Assembly: GCF_038725785.1 (NCBI RefSeq)
Contig: NZ_CP109796.1
Coordinates: 5,890,501-5,954,500, forward strand
Direction: 5' to 3'
Length of the DNA: 64,000 nucleotides
Origin: Termitidicoccus mucosus
GTDB lineage: Bacteria; Verrucomicrobiota; Verrucomicrobiia; Opitutales; Opitutaceae
Shown here: positions 51,097 through 61,312 of the stretch, piece by piece
Position numbering within the stretch: position 1 is the first letter of the stretch
Layout of the letters: each line of letters begins with the position of its first letter
Program-made: the position numbers and the translations under genes
Notes under the pieces: generated by a model
Databases searched by the model: none
What the model was told of the DNA's origin: nothing
Seen by the model: only the letters and a program-made list of their open reading frames with translations

Positions 51097-54000
51097 TCAG
51101 AATGTATATTTGACGCCGAGTATCATTTGAACGCCGAAATGCTGGATGCTGTAGAGTTTGGCGTAGTCGGGGGTGTTGTCGCCGTAGCGTTTCAGGACGT
51201 AGGGCTCGTTGGTGACGTTGCGGGCGGTGAAATAGATGGTGAAGCCCTTGGTGATGCGATACTCCGCGTCGATGTCGAGTTTGGTGCCGCCAGCCAGGTA
51301 TTCATAGGAGTTGGGGGCGATGCGGTTGCCTTCATAGACGCCGATGGTGTCGGGATTGTCGGTGGAGATGAGCCTGCCGCGGTTGTTGCCGAGGCGCTGG
51401 TCGCTGCGGTTTGTCCATTTGAGCATGATGGAATAGCGGGGGCGGTTTATCGAGACGCCCCAGTTCATGGTGCGGGGAACAAAGGTGCTGAAATCGGCAA
51501 GGGGGCTGCCGGTGAGGCTTTGGAATGTGGCATTGCCGAATATCGAGATGCCGCGCGCCCAGTCGGGAAGAAAGGTGAGTTGCTGAGTGTAATCAAGTTC
51601 AAGGCCGCGGAGGGACATTTTTTCGACGTTTGTCATGGTGGAAATGCGGACTTTTTCATTAAAGACGCGGTCTCCATTGCCATTGATATAATAGAAAAGC
51701 GAGGAGTCGATGTTGTAGGATTCAAGCAGCTCGGGGGTGGCCGCTTGCAGGGGATCGAGGGGGATGGTGGTGCTGCCGAAGAAGTTTTTTATGCTTTTAT
51801 AGAAGAAACTGGCGCTGAGGCGGGCGGATTTCTGGAAGTAGTATTCGACTGACACGTCAAAGGCGTCGGCTTCCCAGGGTTTTAGCTCGCTGTTGTTGAC
51901 GGTGATGGTTTGCTGGACGCTGGTGCCGGAGACGGTGGTTGTGTCGGGGAGGACGACGAGGGGGACGATGTCCATGAAGTTGGGGCGGGCGATGGAGCGG
52001 GCGTAGCCGGCGCGGATGATGAGGTCGTCCTTGAGGAGGAAGGTGGCGCTGAGGCTGGGGTAGAAGCCGTCGTAGGTGTGCTTGAGCTTTTCGCCACGGA
52101 TTTGATTGATGACGTAGTTGGCGGCGTGTTTATAGGGATTGGCGAGGCTGGTGTAGGTGGTGGCGGGAGTGGGGGCCAAGGGGGCGAGGTGGAATCGGTC
52201 CATGCTGGCAATGAAGGCGTCGGAGAACTGGGTTTTGTCGGGCATGCCGGTGGCGGGGTCTGTCTTGAAGATGGCGTTGGGTTGGCGGCGGGGGCCGGCG
52301 GCTTTATCCTGGGTGTGTTCCCAGCGGACGCCGCCGACAAGCCAGAGGCGGTCGTTGAAGAGTTTGATGTCGCCGCGGATGTAGAGGGAGGAGATGGTTT
52401 CCTCCATGTGGAAGGAGTTGTTGGCAAGGAGGAATGGCTCGGTGTTATTGGCGACGATGGCTTGGGAGAACCAGTTGTTGGGGTCGAGGCTGGCGACGGG
52501 GGCGCCTGGGATGTCGGTGTCGCGGTTGTAGTGGAGGAGATAGTCGTCATAGACTTTGCCAGGGTCGACCCATTGGACGTAGCCAAGGCCGTAGGGTGCG
52601 GGGACTTTGGAGAAGGAATCGTTGATGTAGTGGGAGGCGAGCCGGTATGCCTCGCCGCCGCGGTTGACGGGGTCTTCGCCGTTGGCGCCTGGTTCGCCGC
52701 CCCAGAATTCCCAGACGTTGGGTCTCATGGCGATGTCGCGGGTTTCGCGGCGGATGTTGCCGCCGAATTGGAGGCGGATGGGGATGTTGCCGGCCGTGAA
52801 GAGGCGGTGGGCGTTGGCGTAGGCTTCCTCGGTTTCGTTGTAGGAGTCGCCTTGTGTGGTGGCGACGGAGCCGCGGTAGCCGGTGCCGTTGTTGCTGTAG
52901 GGGGTATAGCGCATGGTGTAGCTGTAGGAGTGTTGCTGGTTGCGTCCGTTGGCGTTGATGTCGGCGGCTTCGTTTTGAAGGGCGAGGATGTAGGGGTCTA
53001 TGGGGAGGAGGACGCGGTTGCCGGCGGGGCCGGTCATGCTGAAGGTGGAGATTCTGTTGGGGATGCCGTTGGTGATGTCATCGAAGTTGACGATGACACC
53101 GCGGATGCCGGCGACGACGTTGTTGAAGTAGCCTTCGTCCATGTCGCGGTAGTTGTTGGTGGCCTTGGAGGCGCTGATGCCGGCGTCGATGTTCCAGACG
53201 GGACCGTTGTGGCGGTAGGTGAGGTTGGCGAGCCAGGTGTTGCCGAATTTGCGGCGGTAGTTGGTGGAGTTGGTGACGGAGCCGGCGTTGTTGCGGTTGG
53301 CGGGCATGCCGTCGATGTCGGAGATGCCGCCGTGGGTGAAGTCGGGGCCATACCAGTTTTGTGTGTTTTGGGGTGGAAGGCCGGACTCGAGGCCGCCGCC
53401 GCCGCCGACGTCAAAGGCCAGAGCCGAGGCGTAGAAGGAGTTGTCGTAGTTGTTGTATTGGTAGCGGAGGTTGAAGATGTCCTGGCGGGTGGCGCGCCAG
53501 TCGAGGGAGATGCCGACGGAGGAGCGCTCGATGACGGAGGGGGAGGTTTGGACGCGATAGGAGGCGAGGTAGGGGTTCCTGGGGGTGACGGTGGCGGGGG
53601 TGGGAGTGACTTCGGTGTTGGCGCCGCCGGAGGAGGGAATCCAGGAGGTTTGCTGGAGGGTCTGGGGGTTGTATTGGTCGGAATACATGCCAGTGATGGT
53701 GATGCCGAGGTTCTTGGTGAGGGGGTTGATGTAGGTGAAATCGAAGCCGGGTTTGACGAGTATTTCCTTGTGGCCATTGGGGCCGATGGGTTGGCGGCTG
53801 AGGCTGGTTTGAGTGCTGTTGAAGTTGGCGTAGGCGCGGACGGTGGCGTAGACGCCGGAACGTTCGAAGGCGGATTTGCTGATCATGTTGATGGAGCCGC
53901 CGAGGGCGCTTGCGGGCTGGTCGGGGGTGCGGCTTTTGGAAACGGAGATGCGGGAGGCGTTGTTGATGGAGATTTGCTCAAACTCGACGGCGCGGCTTGG

Positions 54001-54651
54001 GCTGTAAACGCCGTCGGCGGCGAATGAGGCGGAGGGGACTTTAAAGCCGTCCATGGTGATATCGACAGTGGAGGGGGGGAGCCCGCGGATGGTGACGGTG
54101 CGGGCGGCGGCGGCGTTGTAGTCAACGGTGAGGCCGGGGATGTATTTGAGGAATTCCCCGATGTTGCCCTCGGTGATATTTCCAAATTCGTCGGTGGAGA
54201 CGACATTTTGGATGTTGGGGGCGTTGCGTTGCTCGTTGAGGGCGATTATTTTTGCGTCGGTTTCCCGGCGGGCCTGGACTTGGTATGTGTCGAGCTTGAC
54301 AATTTCATCGCCGGAGCCGGCGCGTTCCATGTCGAAGTCCTGCTCGGTGGTGGCGCCTTCGGTAATGGTGATTGTATATTGTTTCGGGGTCATGTCGCCA
54401 TAGGTGGCCTGGATCACGGTTTCGCCGGCGGGGGCGTTGGTGATTATATACTCACCGTAGCCGTCGGTATATGAAACCAAGCCGGAGCCGGCGATGCGCA
54501 CCTGCGCGTTTAATAGATACCTGCCGGTTGACGTGTCCAGCACGCGCCCCCGCACGACGGTGGGGTTGGCGGCAGCAAAAGCAGACATCGGCAAAAGAAT
54601 CGCCGCAACCAGGACAGCGATGGCCGGCCAGATGCGATTCGAGACACACAT
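51097..54651 (-). CDS. TonB-dependent receptor with N-terminal carboxypeptidase-like domain
   Basis: The ATG at 54651 is chosen because GGGAGGGA lies 5-12 bp before it and a signal peptide follows (IWPAIAVLVAAILLPMSAFA); the open frame extends 26 residues further. Of 1184 residues, about 30-110 are a CarboxypepD-regulatory-like Ig fold (VRGRVLDTSTGRYLLNAQVR). The TonB-box region (EIVKLDTYQVQA) comes next, then the plug (NIGEFLKYIPGLTVDY, ISVSKSRTPDQPASALGGSI) and a large barrel ending in LGVKYTF. It imports oligosaccharides, presumably N-acetylhexosamine-containing, across the outer membrane. GH20 follows after 14 bp, and a LacI regulator is upstream on the same strand. Its N-terminal domain and lower GC distinguish it from the xylan receptor. 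Confidence 0.93.
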   Translation of the reverse strand: MCVSNRIWPAIAVLVAAILLPMSAFAAANPTVVRGRVLDTSTGRYLLNAQVRIAGSGLVSYTDGYGEYIITNAPAGETVIQATYGDMTPKQYTITITEGATTEQDFDMERAGSGDEIVKLDTYQVQARRETDAKIIALNEQRNAPNIQNVVSTDEFGNITEGNIGEFLKYIPGLTVDYNAAAARTVTIRGLPPSTVDITMDGFKVPSASFAADGVYSPSRAVEFEQISINNASRISVSKSRTPDQPASALGGSINMISKSAFERSGVYATVRAYANFNSTQTSLSRQPIGPNGHKEILVKPGFDFTYINPLTKNLGITITGMYSDQYNPQTLQQTSWIPSSGGANTEVTPTPATVTPRNPYLASYRVQTSPSVIERSSVGISLDWRATRQDIFNLRYQYNNYDNSFYASALAFDVGGGGGLESGLPPQNTQNWYGPDFTHGGISDIDGMPANRNNAGSVTNSTNYRRKFGNTWLANLTYRHNGPVWNIDAGISASKATNNYRDMDEGYFNNVVAGIRGVIVNFDDITNGIPNRISTFSMTGPAGNRVLLPIDPYILALQNEAADINANGRNQQHSYSYTMRYTPYSNNGTGYRGSVATTQGDSYNETEEAYANAHRLFTAGNIPIRLQFGGNIRRETRDIAMRPNVWEFWGGEPGANGEDPVNRGGEAYRLASHYINDSFSKVPAPYGLGYVQWVDPGKVYDDYLLHYNRDTDIPGAPVASLDPNNWFSQAIVANNTEPFLLANNSFHMEETISSLYIRGDIKLFNDRLWLVGGVRWEHTQDKAAGPRRQPNAIFKTDPATGMPDKTQFSDAFIASMDRFHLAPLAPTPATTYTSLANPYKHAANYVINQIRGEKLKHTYDGFYPSLSATFLLKDDLIIRAGYARSIARPNFMDIVPLVVLPDTTTVSGTSVQQTITVNNSELKPWEADAFDVSVEYYFQKSARLSASFFYKSIKNFFGSTTIPLDPLQAATPELLESYNIDSSLFYYINGNGDRVFNEKVRISTMTNVEKMSLRGLELDYTQQLTFLPDWARGISIFGNATFQSLTGSPLADFSTFVPRTMNWGVSINRPRYSIMLKWTNRSDQRLGNNRGRLISTDNPDTIGVYEGNRIAPNSYEYLAGGTKLDIDAEYRITKGFTIYFTARNVTNEPYVLKRYGDNTPDYAKLYSIQHFGVQMILGVKYTF

Positions 54652-54821
54652 AGATTCCCTCCCGCCCAATGATATATTGTCTATTGCGGGAGCCGGCCAG
54701 TGTGGGATGCAGTGAGTATTTTGTTTCATTGGATCTTGGTGTTATTAAAGGGCTGAAACGCGAACCGATCAGAGGCGTGGAAACTAAAGCCCTGCATGGC
54801 GTGCGGGACAAAGGGTATTTT

Positions 54822-54836
54822 GGTAAACGTTAAACG
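54822..54836. promoter_or_regulatory. LacI-type operator candidate before the receptor-GH20 operon
   Basis: GGTAAACGTTAAACG has a central AACGTT and near-symmetric arms TAAAC/GTTAA, the CG-centred style of many LacI-family operators. It lies 171-185 bp upstream of the receptor ATG, just beyond the LacI gene's stop. There is only one copy in the window, so support is weak. Confidence 0.35.
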
Positions 54837-54858
54837 TCCCTCGCGCACCAAGGACCGG

Positions 54859-55887
54859 CTACTGTTGCGAGCGGAGCGATCTGCTTTCGATCCACACGCT
54901 TTCGACCAGCTCCAGGCGCGGGTGCGCGGGGATGCCGAAATCGGCGTTTATTATTCGCGAGACCAGCAACTCGACCGCCCACCGGCCCATGAGTTGCTGG
55001 TTTTCCTGCATTCCGGAAAAGGGTGTGCCTTCAAGTATCTGGCTCAGCGCCACGACACCGAGGTCGCCTGGCACATGCCGGCCCAGGCATTGCAATGCCG
55101 CATGAAATTCGGCGAGCACGTCATAGGTGTGCACGATGAGGACAACGTCGGGCGCATGTCGTTTCAGCCATGAACGGAGCGGCTTTTCCTCAATCCGCGC
55201 CATGCGCAAAATCGGCATGATGTGCGGCACCCCGAGCCTGTGCTCGCACCATCCGAGATAGGCGCTCGCATTGGCCATGCCGCCGCGCGCGTCCTCGTAT
55301 TCGCCGAGCAGCAGTCCAGGGCGCCGGTAGCCGAGTTCGTAAGCGCGGTTGAGCGCGTGCATTGTGTCGTTGTAGGCGTGGTTGATCACGCGGTGCATCG
55401 GCGTGCGGATGCTCAGGCCCTGCGTGACGATGGCGCAGCGGTCGAGTTCGTGGGGAAATTCGGCGTCGATATCGGGGCTGCCAAAGCAGAGAAGCCCGTT
55501 GATGCCGCGTGTGTCGAGGATGGCGCGGATGCGCGGGGGGGTCATGCCGGGCGCGCGCATCCAGATAGGTTCGAGGCGGTAGCCGAGCACCCCGGCGCGG
55601 ACCGTCATGCCGTGATACATGCGAGTGAGATGCAGGGATTTTTCCCAGGGGCGCGAGGCGTCGTAGAGGGAGACAACGCCGAGACACGCGCCTTCGCCGG
55701 GCTTGGCGGCCTGGCGGATGCGGCTCATAAGCTCGGCGATTTTGGCATCGGGTTTGTAGCCGATGCACCGGGCCGCGCCGAGCACGCGTTCGCGGGTGGC
55801 CGCGGGAATCTTCGGGCTGTTTTGCAGCGCGAGCGAGATCGTTGCCACGGAGAGTTTTGTAATGTCGGCGATTTTGCGAATGCTCAT
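54859..55887 (-). CDS. LacI-family regulator of the N-acetylhexosamine locus
   Basis: This is a 342-residue protein. The HTH is at residues 1-48 (MSIRKIADITKLSVATISLA, GAARCIGYKPDA). The sugar-binding-protein-like domain follows, with GYRLEPIWMRAPGMTPPRIR, DTRGINGLLCFGSP and GDLGVVALSQILEGTPFSGM. It belongs to the same subgroup as the regulator at 39170 (similar AILDTRGINGLLCFGS and ILRARGINGIIIASH segments). It lies directly upstream of the TonB receptor and GH20 genes on the same strand and beside a second, decayed GH20, so these are its likely targets. The effector is probably GlcNAc, its phosphate or an oligomer. The start and length are normal. Confidence 0.88.
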   Translation of the reverse strand: MSIRKIADITKLSVATISLALQNSPKIPAATRERVLGAARCIGYKPDAKIAELMSRIRQAAKPGEGACLGVVSLYDASRPWEKSLHLTRMYHGMTVRAGVLGYRLEPIWMRAPGMTPPRIRAILDTRGINGLLCFGSPDIDAEFPHELDRCAIVTQGLSIRTPMHRVINHAYNDTMHALNRAYELGYRRPGLLLGEYEDARGGMANASAYLGWCEHRLGVPHIMPILRMARIEEKPLRSWLKRHAPDVVLIVHTYDVLAEFHAALQCLGRHVPGDLGVVALSQILEGTPFSGMQENQQLMGRWAVELLVSRIINADFGIPAHPRLELVESVWIESRSLRSQQ

Positions 55888-55987
55888 GGTATGCGGCTGG
55901 GGTTTCAGTCGGGCATAAGCATGGTACGGATAGGGCTAATGGGATGGCTGTGGAGATGGAATGGATGCGGCTGGTGTTCGTCCGGGG

Positions 55988-58305
55988 TCATGGGGACGCG
56001 GTGTTTTGGGAGGCGGTGGTGATGAGTTGTTTGATGCCTTTCAGAGCGGGAAAATCCACGGCGGCGGCGTTCGGCGCGACGGCTTTGTCAACGGCGGCGA
56101 GTTGTTGGTCACATGTGGCTTTGACGTCTGCGGAGGGCATTACTTCGGATGGGGCTTTTTCGAGCACAAGCAGCGCGTTTTCAGTCTGTTCGATGGCATA
56201 TAAAACACCATTCGCGAATTTCGCGACATCTTTCAGGCAGGGCGCGGCGCGACGGCTTTGTCAAGGCGGCGAGTTGTTGGTCACATGTGGCTTTGACGTC
56301 TGCGGAGGGCATTACTTCGGATGGGGCTTTTTCGAGCACAAGCAGCGCGTTTTCAGTCTGTTCGATGGCATATAAAACACCATTCGCGAATTTCGCGACA
56401 TCTTTCAGGCGGGGCGAACGTTTCGCGAGTCGGGTGCTGACGATCTGCGCCGCTTGATGCCACTCAGCCAGTTGCCCGCGCAGAGCATCCGCGAGGGCCG
56501 GCGCTTTTTCGGAATCGGTTTTACGTGCTTCGAGATAGGCGGAGACGTTGTTGTTGAAATCACGCGCGCTGGCACTGTCGGGAACGGTCGCATCTACAAA
56601 GCCGCCCAGCGGATTGAGGCGGCTTTTGAGTTGCAAACGGCCCCGGGCGTATTGCTTCACGGGTTCACAGGCGTCGGAAAGCATGCGGAGCGCGAGAACC
56701 TCGGGGCTTGCCGGAGCGAACATATCGCCGGCGAGTCTGCGCAAAAGCGATGTCCGGTTTTTCTCGTGCATCATGCCGGTCTCGTCGAGGCGCAGGCTTA
56801 CAATGGCGAGGCGACGATGCATGTCGGAAACGTCGCGCGCTGCCTGCGGCGACCAAAGGCGCTCGGCGATGGCGGCGGTGCGCGGCCAGATGCGGGAGTC
56901 GATGGTCTCGGGGGACACCCACTCCGACCACATGGTGGCCTCGCCGCCGAGAACGAGTTCGCGCCGATCGGGTGCGAGTGCGTCCCCGGCGGGAAGAGGA
57001 TCAACGCCGTAGTGATCAGAGGCAGGCTGGTTGAGATCGATGTAGTAACCGTGCGAGAGAATCACGCGATGACCTGCGGCGGCGGCCTCGGCGACACCCT
57101 TGGGGCCGCGCCAAGAGTGCACGATGGCGTTTTTCGGGAGGCCGGAGTGGATGATCTCGTCCCAGCCGACAAGGGTCTTGTTGTTACGCGCGAGGATTTC
57201 GGCGAGCCGGGTATTAAACCAAGCGTGGAGGCCGTGGTTGTGCTTGAGATTGTTTTCCGTGATGAATTTTTGGATGCGTTCGTTGGTGTTCCATTGCTTG
57301 CCATTGTTTTCGCCGCCGCCGATATGCATGAAGGAGTCGGGGAAAAGCGCGGCCATTTCCCCCAAAAAATCGGAAAGCAGTTCGTAGAGGGCGGGATTGG
57401 ACGGATCTATCGTGGGGTCAAAAACGCCCCAGCGTTGTTCAATCGTGTAAGTGGCACAGGGAGGACCGCTGAGCAGCCCGGGATGCGAGGCACCCCAACT
57501 CGTGGCGTGGCCGGGCATGTCGAACTCGGGGACGACGCGGATCGTCCGGGCAGCGGCGTAATCTATGATGCCGCAGATTTGGTCTTGCGTAAAATAGAGG
57601 CAGTCGGAGCCGAGCATGTGAAGTTCGGGATGAGTTTTACTTTCGATGCGGAAACCCTGGTCGTCGGTGAGGTGAAGGTGCGGGACGTTGAGTTTGACAA
57701 GCTCCATGCCGTCGATGATGCGCCTGATGTCGCAGGTGTCATGCCAGTGGCGGGAGGCATCGATCATGAGGCCGCGCCAGGGAAAACGGGGGCGATCGTT
57801 AATCGTGACGGCGGGGGGAAGCTGAAGCCTCCGGCGTCCTGCCGGACGAGTTGGATGATGGTTTGCAGGCCGCGCAGGGCGCCGGTCGTCGTGGGCGCGC
57901 GGAGAACGGTTTGTTCGGGCGTAATGGCGAGCGTGTAGGTTTCGTCCTCGCCACGGGAGGGAATCGCGGGGGAGGGAGCGTGAACGTCGATGATAAGTGC
58001 GGAGTCTCGCGCGCCCGGTTTGGCGATTGATGTTTGGGTGAAGACAATGCCGGTGCGGATGGTGAGGGCCGAGTAAAGCCGGGTGATGGCGGAGCGGAGG
58101 CGAATGTCGTTGATGCCGGCCAATGCCACGGAGAAATCCCCCGTGATGGGGAGGCGCGCCTCCGGAACAGAAAACCGGATTTCTGCCGGCAGCGGTATGA
58201 TGTCAGTCGTGACATCCGCGAGTGAAACTGAGGCGACAGCAAAAAAACAAAAGCTCCCGCAAAGGCTCGCGCTGTCTTATCAAGGATGGAGGATGTTGAG
58301 AATTT
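55988..58305 (-). pseudogene. Second GH20 beta-N-acetylhexosaminidase, multiply broken
   Basis: Three reading-frame breaks separate parts of one GH20 protein. The signal peptide (LDKTARAFAGAFVF) and mature N-terminus (AVASVSLADVTTDIIPLPAE) are in different frames at a T7 run on the coding strand (58241-58247). The N-domain and barrel (NDRPRFPWRGLMIDASRHWH) are out of frame at a C6 run (57813-57818), where one extra C would restore the protein. A 172-bp tandem duplication then shifts the C-terminus, whose proper end (DKAVAPNAAAVDFPALKGIK to TASP) lies in the left copy and stops at 55988. In addition, the catalytic Asp-Glu pair reads Gly-Glu (FMHIGGGENNGKQW). The frameshifts alone could be phase variation or sequencing errors, but together with the active-site loss they indicate decay. 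Confidence 0.88.
56071..56410. repeat. 172-bp tandem duplication in the 3' end of the GH20 pseudogene
   Basis: The segment GACGGCTTTGTCAA...ATCTTTCAGGC occurs at 56078-56237 and again at 56251-56410, nearly identical. The second copy lacks one base (GTCAAGGCGG against GTCAACGGCGG). The duplication must be recent, given the sequence identity, and it breaks the C-terminal reading frame. Confidence 0.92.
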
Positions 58306-58854
58306 TATTGATGGAATAACATTCAAGGGTTTCAACGGCTGTGGCGTTGTTTTCGAAGGTGTCCGGCACAAGATATCCAGCTAGTGTGACGGCGAGTGTG
58401 CGCAGGGGAAATCATCGGTGGGCTGGTGCGATGCCGGGGATTCAATGCCTGTCAATGATAGCGGGGGGCGTCTGTCCTGAATAACAGAAACGATTATGTT
58501 TTTGTCAAAAATAACAGCATGGTTTTCACGTCCGCCCGGTCGCAATCGCCGGTGCAGTTGCTTGCGCTGCATAGGATTGATATGATGTTTGTGGACGCGA
58601 GCAATCGCATCGCGCATCGTCAAGAGGATGGTCGGATTTCGGCTCGCGGTGGGTTTCCAAGCCAACGTCGAGGTAGAAGCTCAGCGAATGTGGTTTGGTT
58701 TGTCTTTGAGCTTGAGAAATACGGCCTCGGCCTCGCGCAACTAAGGTTCGGTCAGAAACGTGAAGGCCACGCGCAAGTCCGAGTCGACCTGCGCCTGCTT
58801 GTGTTGCAGAGTGCCGCACCGGCCTGTTCGTGCAGGCAGTTCCCTGCACATATT
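58306..58854. other. Intergenic scar without a recognisable gene
   Basis: Short frames occur on both strands, but none has family features or a ribosome-binding site. The stretch lies between the decayed GH20 and a decayed DUF6573-like gene and is probably degraded coding DNA. Confidence 0.45.
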
Positions 58855-59235
58855 ATGACCAGCGAAATATTTTCCGATTTCGGTCAGCCAATCCATTCCT
58901 ACACGCGCAAACAGGCCATCGCGGACGGTGTGCTCATTGACCTCAGTGGCAATGGAATCCTCCGCCGTCATTGGAAGCCCCCGTGGCCTGCACCAGTGCG
59001 GTGTGGAGCACCATCGAAAACGCCATCCGCACCGGTGATTGCGACCTCGACGGCATCCTGCACGACCTCAGCGTGCTCGCCAAATTGCGGATACGCGGCG
59101 GGAAAATCAGCGATGCTGACACGGTGCGTTCCACTGCAATCATAGGTAAACGTACGTGCACGTATGAAACTTCACCTCGGCCCCGGCGACAACCACGAGC
59201 CGGTTCCTACCCTCATGCTCGCCGACGAGGATTGA
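58855..59235 (+). pseudogene. DUF6573-like accessory protein, broken by frameshifts
   Basis: The ATG at 58855 opens SEIFSDFGQPIHSYTRKQAI and ADGVLIDLS, the start of the DUF6573 family of plasmid and mobile-element proteins. The middle continues in another frame as PVACTSAVWSTIENAI, DLDGILHDLSVLAKLRIRGG and KISDAD. The end is in a third frame (MKLHLGPGDNHEPVPTLMLA, DED), stopping at 59235. The piece order matches the family (HSYSRAQAIADGVLID at the start, LHLGPGD.EPV at the end). It marks a former integrative or plasmid-derived insertion. The family is named from memory. Confidence 0.65.
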
Positions 59236-59375
59236 TAACACACAGGGGGCGCACCTCGCGCCTCCTATTTTTACCGGCAGGCAGAATGAGGGCATTCGCG
59301 CGAACATCACGACACCGCTTGACGACCACCGGTTGGCTGCAATCAAACGCCCCCGCTTCATGGGTCGGTATTCTG

Positions 59376-60205
59376 AAGCGTGTCGTCATGAGATTTGGTT
59401 GATGCCCCGGCCGAAGGCAGGGAACGTGGGATGCCATGGGGAAAATGCATCGAAGACATGACATATCGGATGAGGTGTGGGCGGCCTTGAAGCCGGTGTT
59501 GCCCGGACGCGAGGGAAGCAGGGGAAGAGTGGCGCAAGACAATCGAAGATTTATCAATGCAGTGCTGTGGATACTGCGCACAGGCGCGCCGTGGCGGGAC
59601 TTGCCGGCCGATTACGGAGACTGGAAAAACACCCATCGGAAATTTTTTGCCGATGGAGGGACAAGGGGCAATGGGAGGGACTGCTGTACAAGCTGATGAG
59701 AGATCCGGATTTCGAGTGGCTCATGATCGACGCCAGCCACGTCAAGGCGCATGCCCACGCGGCGGGGGCGGTCGGCGGCAACGGGGAGATAGACCTGAAA
59801 AAGGGGGCGAAACACCAAGATACATCTGGCCGTGAATGCGCATGACCGGTCCGAGTCATTGTTACGGCAGGTCCCGTCGCTGATTGCACGCAGGCTGAGG
59901 CATTGATCAAGGACCTGCCCGCCGAATGCCTGCTGGCCGACAAGGGCTACGACACTGATGCGATTGCCGAGGGCGCACAGACGCGCGTCATGCAGGCGGT
60001 CTCCCGCCTCGCAGCACCCGCAAGCAATCCCGCCAATATAATGCCTACCTCTACAAACTGCGGCATCTGGTAGAGAATGCCTTCCTTCGGCTCAAGCAAT
60101 GGCGCGGCATCGCCACTCGTTATGCCAAGCGCTCCGCTGCCTTTTTGGCCGCCATTCAGCTCCGTTGTGCGCTTCTCTGGGCTCAAATCTCATAACGACA
60201 CTCTT
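59376..60205 (+). mobile_element. IS5-type insertion sequence, about 830 bp, degenerate
   Basis: Terminal inverted repeats of 22 bp (59376-59397 AAGCGTGTCGTCATGAGATT.. and 60184-60205, complement AAGAGTGTCGTTATGAGATT..) match at 20 of 22 positions. They enclose a single transposase gene that ends inside the right repeat. Size and organisation fit the IS1031/IS427 part of the IS5 family. No clear target duplication can be read. Confidence 0.82.
59436..60195 (+). pseudogene. IS5-family DDE transposase, frameshifted
   Basis: The frames in order give MHRRHDISDEVWAALKPVLP and ILRTGAPWRDLPADYGDWKN. After a shift near 59640 comes RWRDKGQWEGLLYKLMRDPD and FEWLMIDASHVKAHAHAAGA (first Asp). After further shifts follow NTKIHLAVNAHD, LLADKGYDTDAIAEG (second Asp) and LYKLRHLVENAFLRLKQWRG (Glu), and it ends in CALLWAQIS. 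All three catalytic residues survive but in at least three different frames, so no transposase can be made without several frameshifts. Programmed frameshifting occurs in some IS5 members, but not this many times. Confidence 0.88.
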
Positions 60206-60256
60206 TAGCACTACTCCGTTAAGTAATACTTGGGTTATTTTCCCCGCGCAGGCAGG

Positions 60257-61312
60257 ATGCGAGGCATGATGACCGCAGGGCATGTGACGAGGATACGGCA
60301 GCAGTTGCAGGGTTTCGTGGAGGAGTTCGCCGAGGATTTGGGACGGAGCGAACGCCGCCACTGGTGCGGCAAGTATCTGGAGGGCTTGTTGCGAGAGGGG
60401 GAACACAAGTCGATCGAGCCGCTGGCCGCCCGGGTTGGCTGCGATGACCAGGCACTCCAGCAGTTTGTCAACCAGAGCCCGTGGGATCACCGGGCCGTGC
60501 TCCACCGACTGCGCCAGCAGATGCGGACGTCGGCGTCGGCGGGCGGAGTGCTGGTGCTCGACGACACCAGCCTGCCCAAGCAGGGCCGCCACTCGGTCAG
60601 TCGCCCGCCAGTATTGCGGAGCCACGGCAAGATCGCCAACTGCCAGAGCATCGTGACCTGGCATTGGCTGGGCGCGACAGGATTGCACTGGCCGCTGGCC
60701 GCGCAACTCTACCTGCCGGCCGAGTGGACCGCAGATGAGCCGCGGATGAGCCGGGCGGGAGTGCCGCCGGCCGAACAACGCTTCCGCGAGAAGTGGCGCC
60801 TGGCGCTCGATCTGCTCGACGAAATGAAGCCGCAGTTGCCGGCCTATCAAGCCATCGTCTTCGATGCCGGCTACGGAGTCGTGCAGTCCCTGCTGGCAGA
60901 ACTGGAAAAACAGGCAGAGCCCTACGTGGCTCAGGTTCCCGGCAATATCGCCGCGTGGCCGGCCGCAGCCGTGGCCACCCTCAAGCCGGCACGGCGTGGC
61001 CGGCCGCGACAGCACGCCATCGTGCAGGATCCGGCGATGCATCCCCTCTCCATGGTTGGGTGGCGGGACAAACTTTTACAGGAACCGGGGCGATGGGTTC
61101 AGGTGCAATTGCCACGGGCCGACGGTGCCAGCGTCCAGGCTGTGGCCGTGCGGGTTCAGGCCTCCCGACGAGGCAGTCGCTGGCGGCAGCCCGGCGCGGC
61201 CCGCTGGCTGCTGATCGAGCAACTCGGCGAGGAGACCTTCAAATATTATCTGTCCAACCTTCCGGCCGGCACCCCGCTGGCGGAGCTGGTCCGGCTGGCG
61301 CACCAGCGCTGG
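60257..61312 (+). pseudogene. IS701-type transposase lacking its C-terminal catalytic part
   Basis: The frame from ATG 60257 encodes an IS701-like DDE transposase: RRHWCGKYLEGLLREGEHKS, IEPLAARVGCDDQALQQFVN and QSPWDHRAVLHRL. The first Asp is in VLVLDDTSLPKQGRHS and the second in AIVFDAGYG. After LVRLAHQRW the homologous reading ends: the conserved Arg-x-Glu segment with the catalytic Glu and the helical tail are missing, and unrelated residues run on to a stop at 61696. It begins only about 50 bp right of the IS5-type element. No terminal inverted repeats could be found, so it is a fragment of an element cut by a deletion or a later insertion. Confidence 0.8.
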
